From contig JAWKTM010000029.1 of NCBI GenBank assembly GCA_041399085.1, positions 1 through 64,000 on the forward strand: a DNA stretch of 64,000 nucleotides. Reading direction: 5' to 3'. The position numbers were made by a program, and so were the translations under genes. Source of the DNA: JAWKTM01 sp041399085. GTDB taxonomy: Bacteria > Planctomycetota > Planctomycetia > Pirellulales > Pirellulaceae. Below the pieces are notes generated by a model. That model worked only from the letters and a program-made list of their open reading frames with translations. It did no database searches and was not told the origin of the DNA. The number at the start of each line of letters is the position of its first letter. Position 1 is the stretch's first letter. Shown here piece after piece: positions 26,513 to 36,142 of the stretch.

Positions 26513-26540
26513 ATTGTAGCGTTTGCTACAAGTGTGTCAA
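26513..26540 (-). promoter_or_regulatory. Predicted sigma-70 promoter of the metal-import operon
   Basis: On the minus strand TTGACA (26535-26540) and TACAAT (26513-26518) are separated by 16 bp, a near-consensus housekeeping promoter. It points into the substrate-binding-protein gene, whose ATG is about 75 bp downstream of the -10. Operator palindrome 2 overlaps its -10 and spacer, so bound repressor should exclude RNA polymerase. Confidence 0.65.
26515..26530. promoter_or_regulatory. Operator palindrome 2 (TGTAGC-N4-GCTACA)
   Basis: A perfect inverted repeat, TGTAGCGTTTGCTACA, with the same arms as palindrome 1 and its centre exactly 31 bp away (about three helical turns). It overlaps the -10 and spacer of the importer promoter. 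Confidence 0.8.
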
Positions 26541-26597
26541 CGCGTTACCATTGCGGTGCAAAATGTTATCGCTATCTCCCTACGTCGAGAACGAACC

Positions 26598-27044
26598 GTG
26601 AACCGAGCGACAAGCAATCCGGAACCCCATCAACGCACACGCCGCGACCACGCCACGGAAACGGCGGAAGACTACGTCGAGGCGGTTGCGGACATTCTGA
26701 CGGAAAATGGCAGTTGCCGCGTGACGGACTTGGCGCGGCGTTTCGCGGTTAGTCATGTGACGGTGAATCGGATCGTCGATCGATTGCAGAAGGCCGGTCT
26801 GTTGGTGACTCAGCCTTATCAGCCGATCGAATTAACGCCCAAGGGCAAGCGATTGGCCGCCAAGTGCCGTGAGCGACACGATATTGTCTATCGGTTCCTG
26901 TTAGCGATTGGCGTGGACGAACCGACGGCCGCCATCGATGCCGAGGGAATCGAACACCACGTCAGCCCGGCGACGCTGAAACGTCTGCGAGCGATGGTCG
27001 AACAGATCAGCGCGGATCGACTGACCGACGAACCGGCGTCTTGA
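26598..27044 (+). CDS. mntR: MntR-type metal-dependent transcriptional repressor
   Basis: A 148-residue regulator of the DtxR/MntR family. It has an N-terminal winged helix-turn-helix (DYVEAVADILTENGSCRVTD, SHVTVNRIVDRLQKAGLLV) and a helical dimerisation/metal domain with CRERHDIVYRFLL and AEGIEHHVS. The E-x-x-E-H pattern plus the upstream H and N-terminal acidic residues match the manganese-site ligands of MntR. It lacks the SH3-like domain of DtxR, as MntR does. The start is a GTG at 26598; a longer frame to 26523 would run through the operator. Divergent from the importer operon; probably represses it, and itself, when the metal is plentiful. Confidence 0.88.
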   Translation: MNRATSNPEPHQRTRRDHATETAEDYVEAVADILTENGSCRVTDLARRFAVSHVTVNRIVDRLQKAGLLVTQPYQPIELTPKGKRLAAKCRERHDIVYRFLLAIGVDEPTAAIDAEGIEHHVSPATLKRLRAMVEQISADRLTDEPAS

Positions 27045-27178
27045 ATTGCTGTTCGCGAGCGTCATCGAGCACCGGAAATTCGCGTGGATGGTCGCTCGCA
27101 TTGCCGAGATTAGCCATCTGGAGGCGTTTGGCGTAGACTGAATCCAGCCGGAGATGACTCTCGCGAGGTTTGCTGACG

Positions 27179-27928
27179 ATGGCTTCGATCACGACGCAAT
27201 ACGAAGTTGACTACCCCGAATCGGATGGACGACCGATGGGCGAAACGGATGTGCATCGGCGCTGGATGATCCGCATTTTCGATCTGTTGAGTTACCGATA
27301 TCGCCAGCAAGACGTCTATCTCGCCAGCGACCTGCTGCTGTATTACGAACATGGCCAGCCGTATCGGTTTATCGTGCCGGACGTGTTCGTGGTGTTCGGC
27401 GTAACTCCGCATGATCGGCGGACGTATCAATTGTGGCACGAAGGCGTCGCTCCCCAGGTGGTATTCGAAGTCACCTCGCGCGGCACGTCGCGCGAAGATC
27501 GCGAGACCAAGCCGGAGATTTACCAGCAAATCGGCGTGCGCGAGTATTTTTCTTTCGATCCGACTCGGGATTATTTGGTCCCGCCGCTGCAAGGCTACCG
27601 TTTGATCGACGACGAATACCAGCTCATCGAACCAGAAGTCGACGGGGCAATCGTCAGCGAGCAGCTTGACGCGCGTCTGGCTTTGGAAGGCGATGATCTG
27701 GTGATGTACGACCGGCCGAGCGGGCGGCGACTGCTGACGGAAGCCGAATCCGAGCGCGAGCGAGCCGAACGCGAGCGTTCTCGTGCCGCAAGGGAGCGAA
27801 TGTTAGCCGAGCAAGAGCGAGCCCGCGCCGAGCAAGAACGAAAGCGCGCCGATGCGGCCGAGGCGGAATTGCGTCGCCTGCGAGCGATGTTGGGCCTCAA
27901 CGCAGACGACGAAGCCTGCGAATCGTAA
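27179..27928 (+). CDS. Uma2 family protein with coiled-coil tail
   Basis: A 249-residue member of the Uma2 (DUF820) family, which has a PD-(D/E)xK nuclease-like fold and is multiplied in cyanobacteria and planctomycetes; its role is not known. Core residues are visible in FIVPDVFVVFGV, VVFEVTSRGTSRED, KPEIYQQIGVREYFSFDP. The last 60 residues are a highly charged E/R/A coiled coil (ERAERERSRAARERMLAEQE). ATG 27179 is used, with GAGG upstream. Two further Uma2 genes occur at 61547 and 62242, without this tail. Confidence 0.87.
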   Translation: MASITTQYEVDYPESDGRPMGETDVHRRWMIRIFDLLSYRYRQQDVYLASDLLLYYEHGQPYRFIVPDVFVVFGVTPHDRRTYQLWHEGVAPQVVFEVTSRGTSREDRETKPEIYQQIGVREYFSFDPTRDYLVPPLQGYRLIDDEYQLIEPEVDGAIVSEQLDARLALEGDDLVMYDRPSGRRLLTEAESERERAERERSRAARERMLAEQERARAEQERKRADAAEAELRRLRAMLGLNADDEACES

Positions 27929-27994
27929 GCGACCGCTGAGTACGACTCGCCCTTTCGCCCAGGCGGCTCGTTGGCCATAATCGCCCGGCCTTAA

Positions 27995-29314
27995 TCACTC
28001 GTCGGCCCACCGCCGCACGACCGTAGCGCTGGCTTGGCCGACGGGCGTCACGCTGATGTTGATAAACGCATCGCCAGTCGGCGTATTACGGTCGGTCACG
28101 ACGTGAACCGGACAATCTGGATCGGGAGTTTCGTAGTTTAGCGTCGGGAACAGAGAACCGTCGCCGAAGGCCAGAACGCTGCCGATCAACTCGACCATTC
28201 CGCCAGCCGCGCCGAGATTGCCGAAATTGCTCTTGGCGGCCACGACCGGGATTGGCTTCGAGCGCGAAGCGAACACATCGTGAATCGCCTTGGCCTCCTC
28301 GGCATCGCAACGCAACGTGCCCAAACCGTGAGCGTGGATATGCCCCACATCGTCTGGCTCAAGCCCGGCCGACTTCATTGCCAATCGAAGCACATTGGCG
28401 ATGGCCGTGGCCAGACAACCGACTCCCTGACGATCCATCACCGTTGACGATGCGTGGCCGACCACTTCGCCTAGAATCGTCGCACCGCGATTCTTGGCCG
28501 CCTGCAGTTCTTCCAGCACGATCGCACCGGCGCCTTCGCCCACAACCATGCCAGACCGTTCGCGATCGAAAGGACGACTCAGTTTTGTCGGATTGTCGCC
28601 CGTTGCGATCTGTTCCTGCAACATCACATGGACGCTGCGCATCGGATGTATCCGCGTCCCAGTGGCGCCGGCGACGATGCGGTCGGCGCTGTCTCGCAAG
28701 ATCGTGCAATACGCCTCGCCGATGGCCAGATTCGCGGCCGCTTCGCGCATGGTGATCGAATTGTTAGGTCCCCGAAAATCGTTGTAAATGGCGATGTGGC
28801 TGGCCGGCATATTCGGCAGATACTTGAGCAACCACAGCGGCGTTACTTCCGGCAACCCTGCGTCGGCCCAGCGGTCAAAATGAAACCGTCCCTGATCGTC
28901 CATGCACTTTCGCACGGCGCCGGCGAACTCCTCGGGCATCGTCAGAATGTAGTCACAGCCATAGACCACGCCGGTCCGGTCAGGGTCGCACGAACCAGGA
29001 GCGAGCCCGGCATCGTTCAAGGCAAGCTGAGCCGCCGCCACGCCCATCTCGATCTCGCGGCACATCACCTTCAAATTCTTCTTGATGTTCCGCTGCATCG
29101 TCTTTTCCAGCGGCCCGAAGTCGCCGATATCTCCAGTGAACGATCGGCATTCGGCACCGAATGGAGAGGGCAGGTTGTCGGCGTCAAATTGAGTGATTCG
29201 GTCGACGCCGCTGGTCCCGCTGGACAAACCTTGCCACAGTTCCGCCGCCGAATTACCAAGCGGTGAGACGAGTCCGAGGCCAGTAATGACGACGCGGCGG
29301 GAATTCGATGTCAT
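27995..29314 (-). CDS. Ketosynthase (FabF-like) homologue lacking catalytic residues
   Basis: A 439-residue thiolase-fold protein of the beta-ketoacyl-ACP synthase I/II family, starting TSNSRRVVITGLGLVSPLGN. The nucleophile region reads RGPNNSITMREAAANLAIGE: the position of the active-site Cys is E191. The first histidine is kept (H329 in HAHGLGT), but the second, normally in KSxxGHxxGA, is N366 (KSNFGNLGAAGG). So C-H-H has become E-H-N, as in non-condensing partners such as chain-length factors. It may be half of a heterodimer or do decarboxylation; no other fatty-acid or polyketide gene lies beside it. ATG 29314 was chosen over TTG 29326. Confidence 0.88.
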   Translation of the reverse strand: MTSNSRRVVITGLGLVSPLGNSAAELWQGLSSGTSGVDRITQFDADNLPSPFGAECRSFTGDIGDFGPLEKTMQRNIKKNLKVMCREIEMGVAAAQLALNDAGLAPGSCDPDRTGVVYGCDYILTMPEEFAGAVRKCMDDQGRFHFDRWADAGLPEVTPLWLLKYLPNMPASHIAIYNDFRGPNNSITMREAAANLAIGEAYCTILRDSADRIVAGATGTRIHPMRSVHVMLQEQIATGDNPTKLSRPFDRERSGMVVGEGAGAIVLEELQAAKNRGATILGEVVGHASSTVMDRQGVGCLATAIANVLRLAMKSAGLEPDDVGHIHAHGLGTLRCDAEEAKAIHDVFASRSKPIPVVAAKSNFGNLGAAGGMVELIGSVLAFGDGSLFPTLNYETPDPDCPVHVVTDRNTPTGDAFINISVTPVGQASATVVRRWADE

Positions 29315-29603
29315 GGTTGGATTCAACGCGAGGAAGGAAGGCTTTGCGTCCGAGCGGCCAGTCCGTTAGTACGATCAAAGATAGGTCGCAAAGCAGGTGG
29401 AGGTCAGCGGGGGCGCCAACTCGCCGCGCGGCGAATCGCGTAAGTCCCTTGAGCAACGCCCTTTCGGCGCTGCTCGCCACCGACAAGCCATTTTAAACGA
29501 ATCGGCTGACGACATAAGTGCGGCGACTCCGTCCGTTTCACGTCGAGATGACGGAACCCGCAACTCTGCTTCCCGCTCGCTCGAAGGTACCCGATTGCCT
29601 CGG

Positions 29604-30506
29604 CTACTCAGCATTGATCGGAAACAGCTTCTTTAGCTCATCCCGCTTAGGCTGGCGACCGTATTCGCACAACTCGAACGCCTCGGCGTATTGCACGTCT
29701 TTGCCGGCCTCGCCGTAATACTCGACCAGCAACTCGCGATACTCCTTGGCCGGCTGAGCGAATCGTGGCAAAAACAGCCGGTTGATCGTGTCCTTTCGCT
29801 GTTTCGTGTCATTCACGTCGATTGGGTTGTCGCGCTGCCACCAGTCGAGAAATTGGGATTCCAGTTGCTCAAGGGCCAACAGCTTTTGCTCCATGACGCT
29901 GTCGATCGCCACAATTACATCTGGCTGGAACGGATAAGGCTTCTGAAATCGATCGCTGTAGTACATGAACACCGGGTTATTTTTCAAGGCCGGCGTGTCC
30001 GGGCAGAAGTAGGGAATCGTCACCATGAACGCCGCGTCCTGAACTAGAACTCCGGTATAACGGTGGTCAGGATGATAGTCCCACGGGCGATGACAGAATA
30101 CCAAGTCCGCCTCCCACTCACGTATCAACCGCGTTATCTTCCGTCGGTTCTCCAGCGTCGGTTCGAGTTCGCCATCATGAATGTCCAACACCTCCGTCTC
30201 GATTCCCATGACCTTAGCCGAGCGTCGCGCTTCCTCGGCACGCCGCTGAGCCAACGGACCACCCGCCATCTTGTGATGTCCAATGTCGCCGTTCGTAACG
30301 GAAACGAACTTTACCTTATGGCCTTGCTTGGCCCACAAGATAGCCGTGCCGCCGATCCGAATCTCATTGTCGTCCGGGTGAGCTCCGAATCCAATAATGC
30401 GCAGCGGTCGGCTCTCCTCGGCCGATACCGTCGTATCGAGAATCCCGACGCCGAATGCGAACACACTGACGACACCCAGCCACAACAACGCACTCTTATA
30501 TGACAT
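29604..30506 (-). CDS. Exported PIG-L (LmbE-like) N-acetylglucosaminyl deacetylase family protein
   Basis: A 300-residue protein with a signal peptide (SALLWLGVVSVFAFGVGIL) and a PIG-L domain. The zinc-binding motif AHPDDNE is near residue 42 and a second HPDHRY near 150, both typical of enzymes that remove acetyl groups from GlcNAc-type substrates. ATG 30506 has GGGGAG a few bases upstream. It lies downstream of a Gfo/Idh/MocA gene on the same strand, separated by 262 bp in which I see no supported gene. Likely periplasmic action on amino sugars (inferred). The 289 bp beyond its stop, up to the ketosynthase start, hold nothing I can name. Confidence 0.9.
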   Translation of the reverse strand: MSYKSALLWLGVVSVFAFGVGILDTTVSAEESRPLRIIGFGAHPDDNEIRIGGTAILWAKQGHKVKFVSVTNGDIGHHKMAGGPLAQRRAEEARRSAKVMGIETEVLDIHDGELEPTLENRRKITRLIREWEADLVFCHRPWDYHPDHRYTGVLVQDAAFMVTIPYFCPDTPALKNNPVFMYYSDRFQKPYPFQPDVIVAIDSVMEQKLLALEQLESQFLDWWQRDNPIDVNDTKQRKDTINRLFLPRFAQPAKEYRELLVEYYGEAGKDVQYAEAFELCEYGRQPKRDELKKLFPINAE

Positions 30507-30768
30507 TAGATACTCCCCTAATATTGTTGACGCACTCCGACCTAATAACCGACAAACGCGTGCTACACTTTTCCTTCTGCCATCGTGGCTTCCGTTCCGA
30601 CGCCCCCGGCGAGCAGGCATGCTCGGCTGGGGTCGCAGTTGCCCGCGGCGGAATAGGCGTTGGCGAAAGTCATTCTCTCTTGAGCCAGCAGCAATAAGAA
30701 GCCTGCGAGCCCAAAAGTCACATGCCGAGGATGCGCACTCCGAATCGCGGTGTCAAGCGGCACTAACG

Positions 30769-31761
30769 CTACGGCATCTCCCAGTCGCCACTGCCAGCGC
30801 TGCGAAAGATGGCCTCGATCACTTTCATATTCGCCACGGCGTCTTCGATCGGCGTGGGAACCGGCGTGTCGTCCAAGATGGCTCGCGAAAACAGGTCGCC
30901 CTGGATGCCGTACTGATCGCAGACGTCAAAGGTGACTTCGTCAATCGTTCCACCATGTTGATGCCACAATCGGCAAGGTCGATCGGGCGGCGCGTTGAAT
31001 GGGATTTCAATTTCAATGCGTCCAGTGCCGCCGAAAATGTTCACACGTTGATAAGGAGCCAACTGAGTCGAGCAAGTAAACAACGAAGTTCCGCGGTCAA
31101 AATCCATGATCGCGGAACTCAAGCGATCCGTGCCAAACCGAGGGTCTCGCTCGACAATGCCCGACACTCGTTGCGGCTCACTCTCAAATAGAAATCGCGA
31201 CAAGGAAATGGGATAACACCCAATATCCATCAATGCGCCGCCGCCAATCTCTTTCTGATTGCGAATATTCTGGGCGTCGTCGTTAAAGTAAGCGAAGGCC
31301 GTCTGGATCGTACGCAGTTCGCCGATAGCTCCGTCGCGCACCAATTCTCGCGCTCGCTGCCATTGCGGGTGATGGCGATACATGAAGGCTTCCATCAGCT
31401 TCAGCCGTGGGTGACGCCGTCCCGCGTCGACCAATTGCTGGCCTTCATCGGAAGTAAGCCCAATCGGCTTCTCGCACAACACATGCTTACCAGCCTCTAA
31501 CGCCTGGATGGACACCGCCACATGCAAATGATTGGGTAGCGGATTGTAGACAGCATCGATCTCGGGGTCGGCCAGCAATTCTTCGTAGGAACCATAAGCC
31601 CTCGCGATACCTAAACGTGCGGCCGCCTGCTGAGCGCGCGTCAGATCGCGCGATGCGATCGCCGCGACCTCGCAACTTGCCATCTTCTGCATCCCTGGGA
31701 TCACCTTCTCCGTGCCAATCTTGGCGGTGCTGATGATTCCCCAACGAATTCTGGTGCTCAT
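30769..31761 (-). CDS. Gfo/Idh/MocA family oxidoreductase
   Basis: A 330-residue NAD(P)-dependent sugar dehydrogenase-type protein. The Rossmann domain begins IRWGIISTAKIGTEKVIPGM, contains AVYNPLPNHLHV and the hallmark EKPIGLTSDE, where K is the conserved catalytic lysine. The C-terminal substrate domain contains GGGALMDIGCYPISLSRFL. There is no signal peptide, so it is cytosolic, unlike many Tat-exported planctomycete members. ATG at 31761 has GAGAGAAGG upstream. Substrate cannot be deduced. Confidence 0.93.
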   Translation of the reverse strand: MSTRIRWGIISTAKIGTEKVIPGMQKMASCEVAAIASRDLTRAQQAAARLGIARAYGSYEELLADPEIDAVYNPLPNHLHVAVSIQALEAGKHVLCEKPIGLTSDEGQQLVDAGRRHPRLKLMEAFMYRHHPQWQRARELVRDGAIGELRTIQTAFAYFNDDAQNIRNQKEIGGGALMDIGCYPISLSRFLFESEPQRVSGIVERDPRFGTDRLSSAIMDFDRGTSLFTCSTQLAPYQRVNIFGGTGRIEIEIPFNAPPDRPCRLWHQHGGTIDEVTFDVCDQYGIQGDLFSRAILDDTPVPTPIEDAVANMKVIEAIFRSAGSGDWEMP

Positions 31762-32071
31762 TAAAACCTTCTCTCGAGTTCGCGAAAGGTGACATTCCGA
31801 ACGGCTAATCGTCCACTAATCGACCAGGCGGCAGGTGAAAGCTTCAGTCGCTACGATGGCGCGGCAAAGCAGATCTAGGCGAACAAGTCCAGACGGCAAC
31901 TGCTCCGGTTTCAATGCCGAGCCGCTGGACCGACTCGCTCGCGGTCTCGTCGAACCGCTTGAGCCACCAGCCCGCGGCCCAGTGTAGCTTTTTCGCGCCG
32001 CGACGACAGCTTTCGTGCGTTCCGACTATCATGAAGCCTTTCCCGATACTACTCACCGACGGAGACAACTA
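31762..32071. other. Divergent intergenic region
   Basis: 310 bp between the Gfo/Idh/MocA and sulfatase genes. A minus-strand frame (32068-31844) is open, but without recognisable features. Presumably contains both promoters. Confidence 0.4.
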
Positions 32072-33496
<1,425 letters not shown>

Positions 33497-33583
33497 CGCA
33501 ACCAAAGTTCGCGCGAATAGCAACAAGTTCAGCTTTTCCATACTCGATTGTTCCCAATCCATTATTCTTAAGGAAACTCACAA

Positions 33584-34372
33584 ATGTCGCGTCTCACACT
33601 ACTCGCACTCACGATCGCCCTCACGATTACCGCACCGGTGCTACGCGCCGCGGAACCCCTCAAGGCTTTGCTAATCACCGGCGGTTGCTGCCACGATTAC
33701 GAAAAGCAAAAGGTCCTTCTAACTGAAGGCATTTCAGCTCGAGCCAATGTCGCATGGACGATCGTCCATGAAGGGGGCAAGAGTCTGGATCACAAGGTGT
33801 CCATCTACAGCCAACCGAACTGGGCGCAAGGCTACGACGTGGTGGTTCACGACGAATGTTTTGCCAACGTCAAGGATGTGGACTTTGTCGAGGGCATCCT
33901 AGCCGCGCATCGCGAGGGAGTACCCTCGCTAAATTTGCACTGTGCCATGCACTGCTATCGGACTGGGACAGATATGTGGTTCGAGTATCTAGGCTTGCAA
34001 TCGTCGGGGCACGGTCCGCAAAAGCCGATCGATGTCTCGATCATCGAAAAGCATCCGATCACGAATGGTCTGTCCGACTGGACCACGATTAACGAAGAGC
34101 TCTACAACAATCTCAAGCTTTGGGAGAGCGCCGTGCCGTTGGCTCGGGGCAAGCAGGGCGAGGGCGACAAGCCCGGACGGACTGACTGTGTGGTCGCCTG
34201 GACCAACCACTACGGCCCGAAGAAGGTGCCAGTATTCTGTACGACTCTAGGTCACAACAACGACACGGTCGCGGACGCCCGTTATTTGGATCTAGTCACA
34301 CGTGGCCTACTGTGGGCTTGCGGAAAGTTGAACGACGACGGAACGCCGAAAGAAGGCTATGGCGGCAAATAG
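33584..34372 (+). CDS. ThuA-like domain protein, exported
   Basis: A 262-residue protein with a signal peptide (SRLTLLALTIALTITAPVLRA) followed by one ThuA-like domain with a glutamine-amidotransferase fold (LKALLITGGCCHDYEKQKVL, VVHDECFANVKD, LHCAMHCYRTGTDMWFEYLG, CTTLGHNNDTV). It is a close paralogue of the N-terminal domain of the protein at 7234-11547. ThuA was first linked to trehalose utilisation; the planctomycete members have no established reaction. AAGGAA precedes the ATG. It follows the sulfatase gene by 87 bp and is probably co-transcribed. Confidence 0.93.
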   Translation: MSRLTLLALTIALTITAPVLRAAEPLKALLITGGCCHDYEKQKVLLTEGISARANVAWTIVHEGGKSLDHKVSIYSQPNWAQGYDVVVHDECFANVKDVDFVEGILAAHREGVPSLNLHCAMHCYRTGTDMWFEYLGLQSSGHGPQKPIDVSIIEKHPITNGLSDWTTINEELYNNLKLWESAVPLARGKQGEGDKPGRTDCVVAWTNHYGPKKVPVFCTTLGHNNDTVADARYLDLVTRGLLWACGKLNDDGTPKEGYGGK

Positions 34373-34397
34373 CTCAGGCGTCGTCGCTCGTAGTCGC

Positions 34398-35807
34398 TCA
34401 GTCTTTCGGCAAGGCGGGCGGCGACGCAAGTCGTTCTAACACTGCTTGAAATTCCGTTTCTAACAAAAGCGGCTTCGCCATCGTGGCCGCTAAGGCATTG
34501 GCCCGTGCCCGTAGTTCCTCAACGATTTCGGGATGTTCGTCGGCGCGATTGTGTTGCTCGGAAGGGTCCTTCGCGATGTTATACAACTCGAAGGCTTGAG
34601 GTAGCGGCGTGCGCCAAACCAGCTTCCAATCGCCTCGGCGAATGCCCGCTCGGAACGGTTCAATATTGTAGACAACCTCCGTTCGCGGAGATGGTGCGTC
34701 GCGGCTAACGGTGTCCCACACATTCACGCCGTCCAACGGCTTGTCGGCTCGCGACTCGGCGCCGGTCAGAGCCGCTAGTGTGGGAAACATGTCGACCACG
34801 TGGATGAGACCATTTACGACACTTCCCGGAGCAATCTGCCCGGGCCAATTGGCCAAGGCGCAAACCCGCGTTCCGCCTTCATACAGCGAGGCTTTCCCGT
34901 CTCGATAGGGCCCGTTGTCACAAGGTATGGTCACCTTCGACATATCTCCTTCGCCGGCGAACATCTTGTTTTTCGTGCCGCCGTTATCGCTATGGAAGAT
35001 AACGAGTGTGTCGTTCCGCATTCCTTTTGCATCGAGCGTCTCTACGACGCGCCCCACCTGTTCGTCTAGTGCTGTCACCATTGCCGCGTAAGCTCGTCGA
35101 CTTGGATCTTTGATGTGAGCATAGCGGTCCAAGTATTCCTGAGGAGCTTGGTATGGAGTGTGAGGCGCGTTGAACGTCAGGTATAAAAACAAAGGCTGAG
35201 CCGGCTCATGCTGCTGGATTAACCGCACCGCCTCATTGCCAATCAAATGAGTCGAGTATCCTTCCTCGTCCAGTCGTTCGTTATTGCGATACCAGTCCAG
35301 AACGCCATGTTGCCGATGCGTGAAGTAGTCGATTTCGCCGATCAGCGGTCCGTATTGGTAGTCGAAGCCGCGTTGGCGTGGCCAGAACTTGCGGTCGGCG
35401 TGGCCCAAATGCCACTTTCCCACGATTGCCGTCGTGTATCCGACTTGCTTCAAAGATTGCGGCAGCAACCATTCATCGGTGGCCAGCCCGTAGGTATGAG
35501 CGGACGGAATCACCGCCGTTTGCAGGCCATATCGAAATGGATAGCGTCCAGTCATCAAACTAGCCCGCGTGGGCGTACACATTGGCTGAACGTAAAACGA
35601 TTCCAGGCGCACACCGCCCTTGGCCAATCGGTCGATACTTGGCGTCTGAATGTCGGAGCCGTGAAAGCCGACGTCTTTCCAACCCAAATCGTCTGCCAGG
35701 ATATAAATAATGTGCGGGCGAAGTGGTGTGTCGTCTGGCTTCTCGGCGAAGGCGAACGAAGGCAACGCGAACACGGCCAAAGCGAGCCAGCTTCGGGTGG
35801 AAATCAT
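34398..35807 (-). CDS. Exported type I sulfatase
   Basis: A 469-residue sulfatase with a signal peptide (SWLALAVFALPSFAFAEK). Signature CTPTRASLMTGRYP (C-x-P-T-R variant, with the formylglycine Cys), metal site ILADDLGWKDVGFHG, second signature GKWHLGH and IFHSDNGG. The start ATG at 35807 has AAAGAGG upstream; an alternative in-frame ATG lies at 35849. Convergent with the ThuA gene. It is unlike the sulfatase at 32072 outside the motifs and probably has a different specificity. Confidence 0.95.
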   Translation of the reverse strand: MISTRSWLALAVFALPSFAFAEKPDDTPLRPHIIYILADDLGWKDVGFHGSDIQTPSIDRLAKGGVRLESFYVQPMCTPTRASLMTGRYPFRYGLQTAVIPSAHTYGLATDEWLLPQSLKQVGYTTAIVGKWHLGHADRKFWPRQRGFDYQYGPLIGEIDYFTHRQHGVLDWYRNNERLDEEGYSTHLIGNEAVRLIQQHEPAQPLFLYLTFNAPHTPYQAPQEYLDRYAHIKDPSRRAYAAMVTALDEQVGRVVETLDAKGMRNDTLVIFHSDNGGTKNKMFAGEGDMSKVTIPCDNGPYRDGKASLYEGGTRVCALANWPGQIAPGSVVNGLIHVVDMFPTLAALTGAESRADKPLDGVNVWDTVSRDAPSPRTEVVYNIEPFRAGIRRGDWKLVWRTPLPQAFELYNIAKDPSEQHNRADEHPEIVEELRARANALAATMAKPLLLETEFQAVLERLASPPALPKD

Positions 35808-36142
35808 GAAAGCCTCTTTTGCACCGATGGGGGCGTTACGCATGAACAACGGTCATTGAGCACGACAAGCATACTCCAATTATGGTGAACTTGAGCTGAC
35901 AAGTCGCCAGCTTTCTCGGCCACTGAGCCATTTGAGCCCAGCCCGACGAGGCGGACTGGCGAGCCTCTCGCTTGGCACAATCGGTAGGATCGCTACGTTC
36001 GCTACGAGCGAATCAGTTTCCGCCATGAATGGGTGGAGTTTGCCGAATGCAATCGCGTCGTTCTAGCGTAGCTTGCAAGCAGTCGATATCAACGACAACG
36101 GATTCACCTGTCTATGCTGTTCGAGTTGATGGAGCGACCGAC
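35808..36142. other. Intergenic region, no gene seen
   Basis: 335 bp between divergent genes. I found no supported gene or strong promoter. The frame of the porin gene is open upstream to 36029 but the added residues lack any signal-like character. Confidence 0.4.

Noticed and set aside
26501..26530. Possible plus-strand promoter for mntR (TTGACT with a -10 near TGCTAC)
   Set aside because: The -10 match is poor at every allowed spacing; autoregulation is plausible from the operators alone but the promoter is not supported.
30563..30763. Minus-strand frame of 66 codons between the Gfo/Idh and PIG-L genes
   Set aside because: It has a short hydrophobic part, but no ribosome binding site and no family similarity. 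Kept only as a weak possibility.
31844..32068. Minus-strand frame of 74 codons upstream of the sulfatase
   Set aside because: Some protein-like stretches, but it sits in a promoter region and lacks a start signal.
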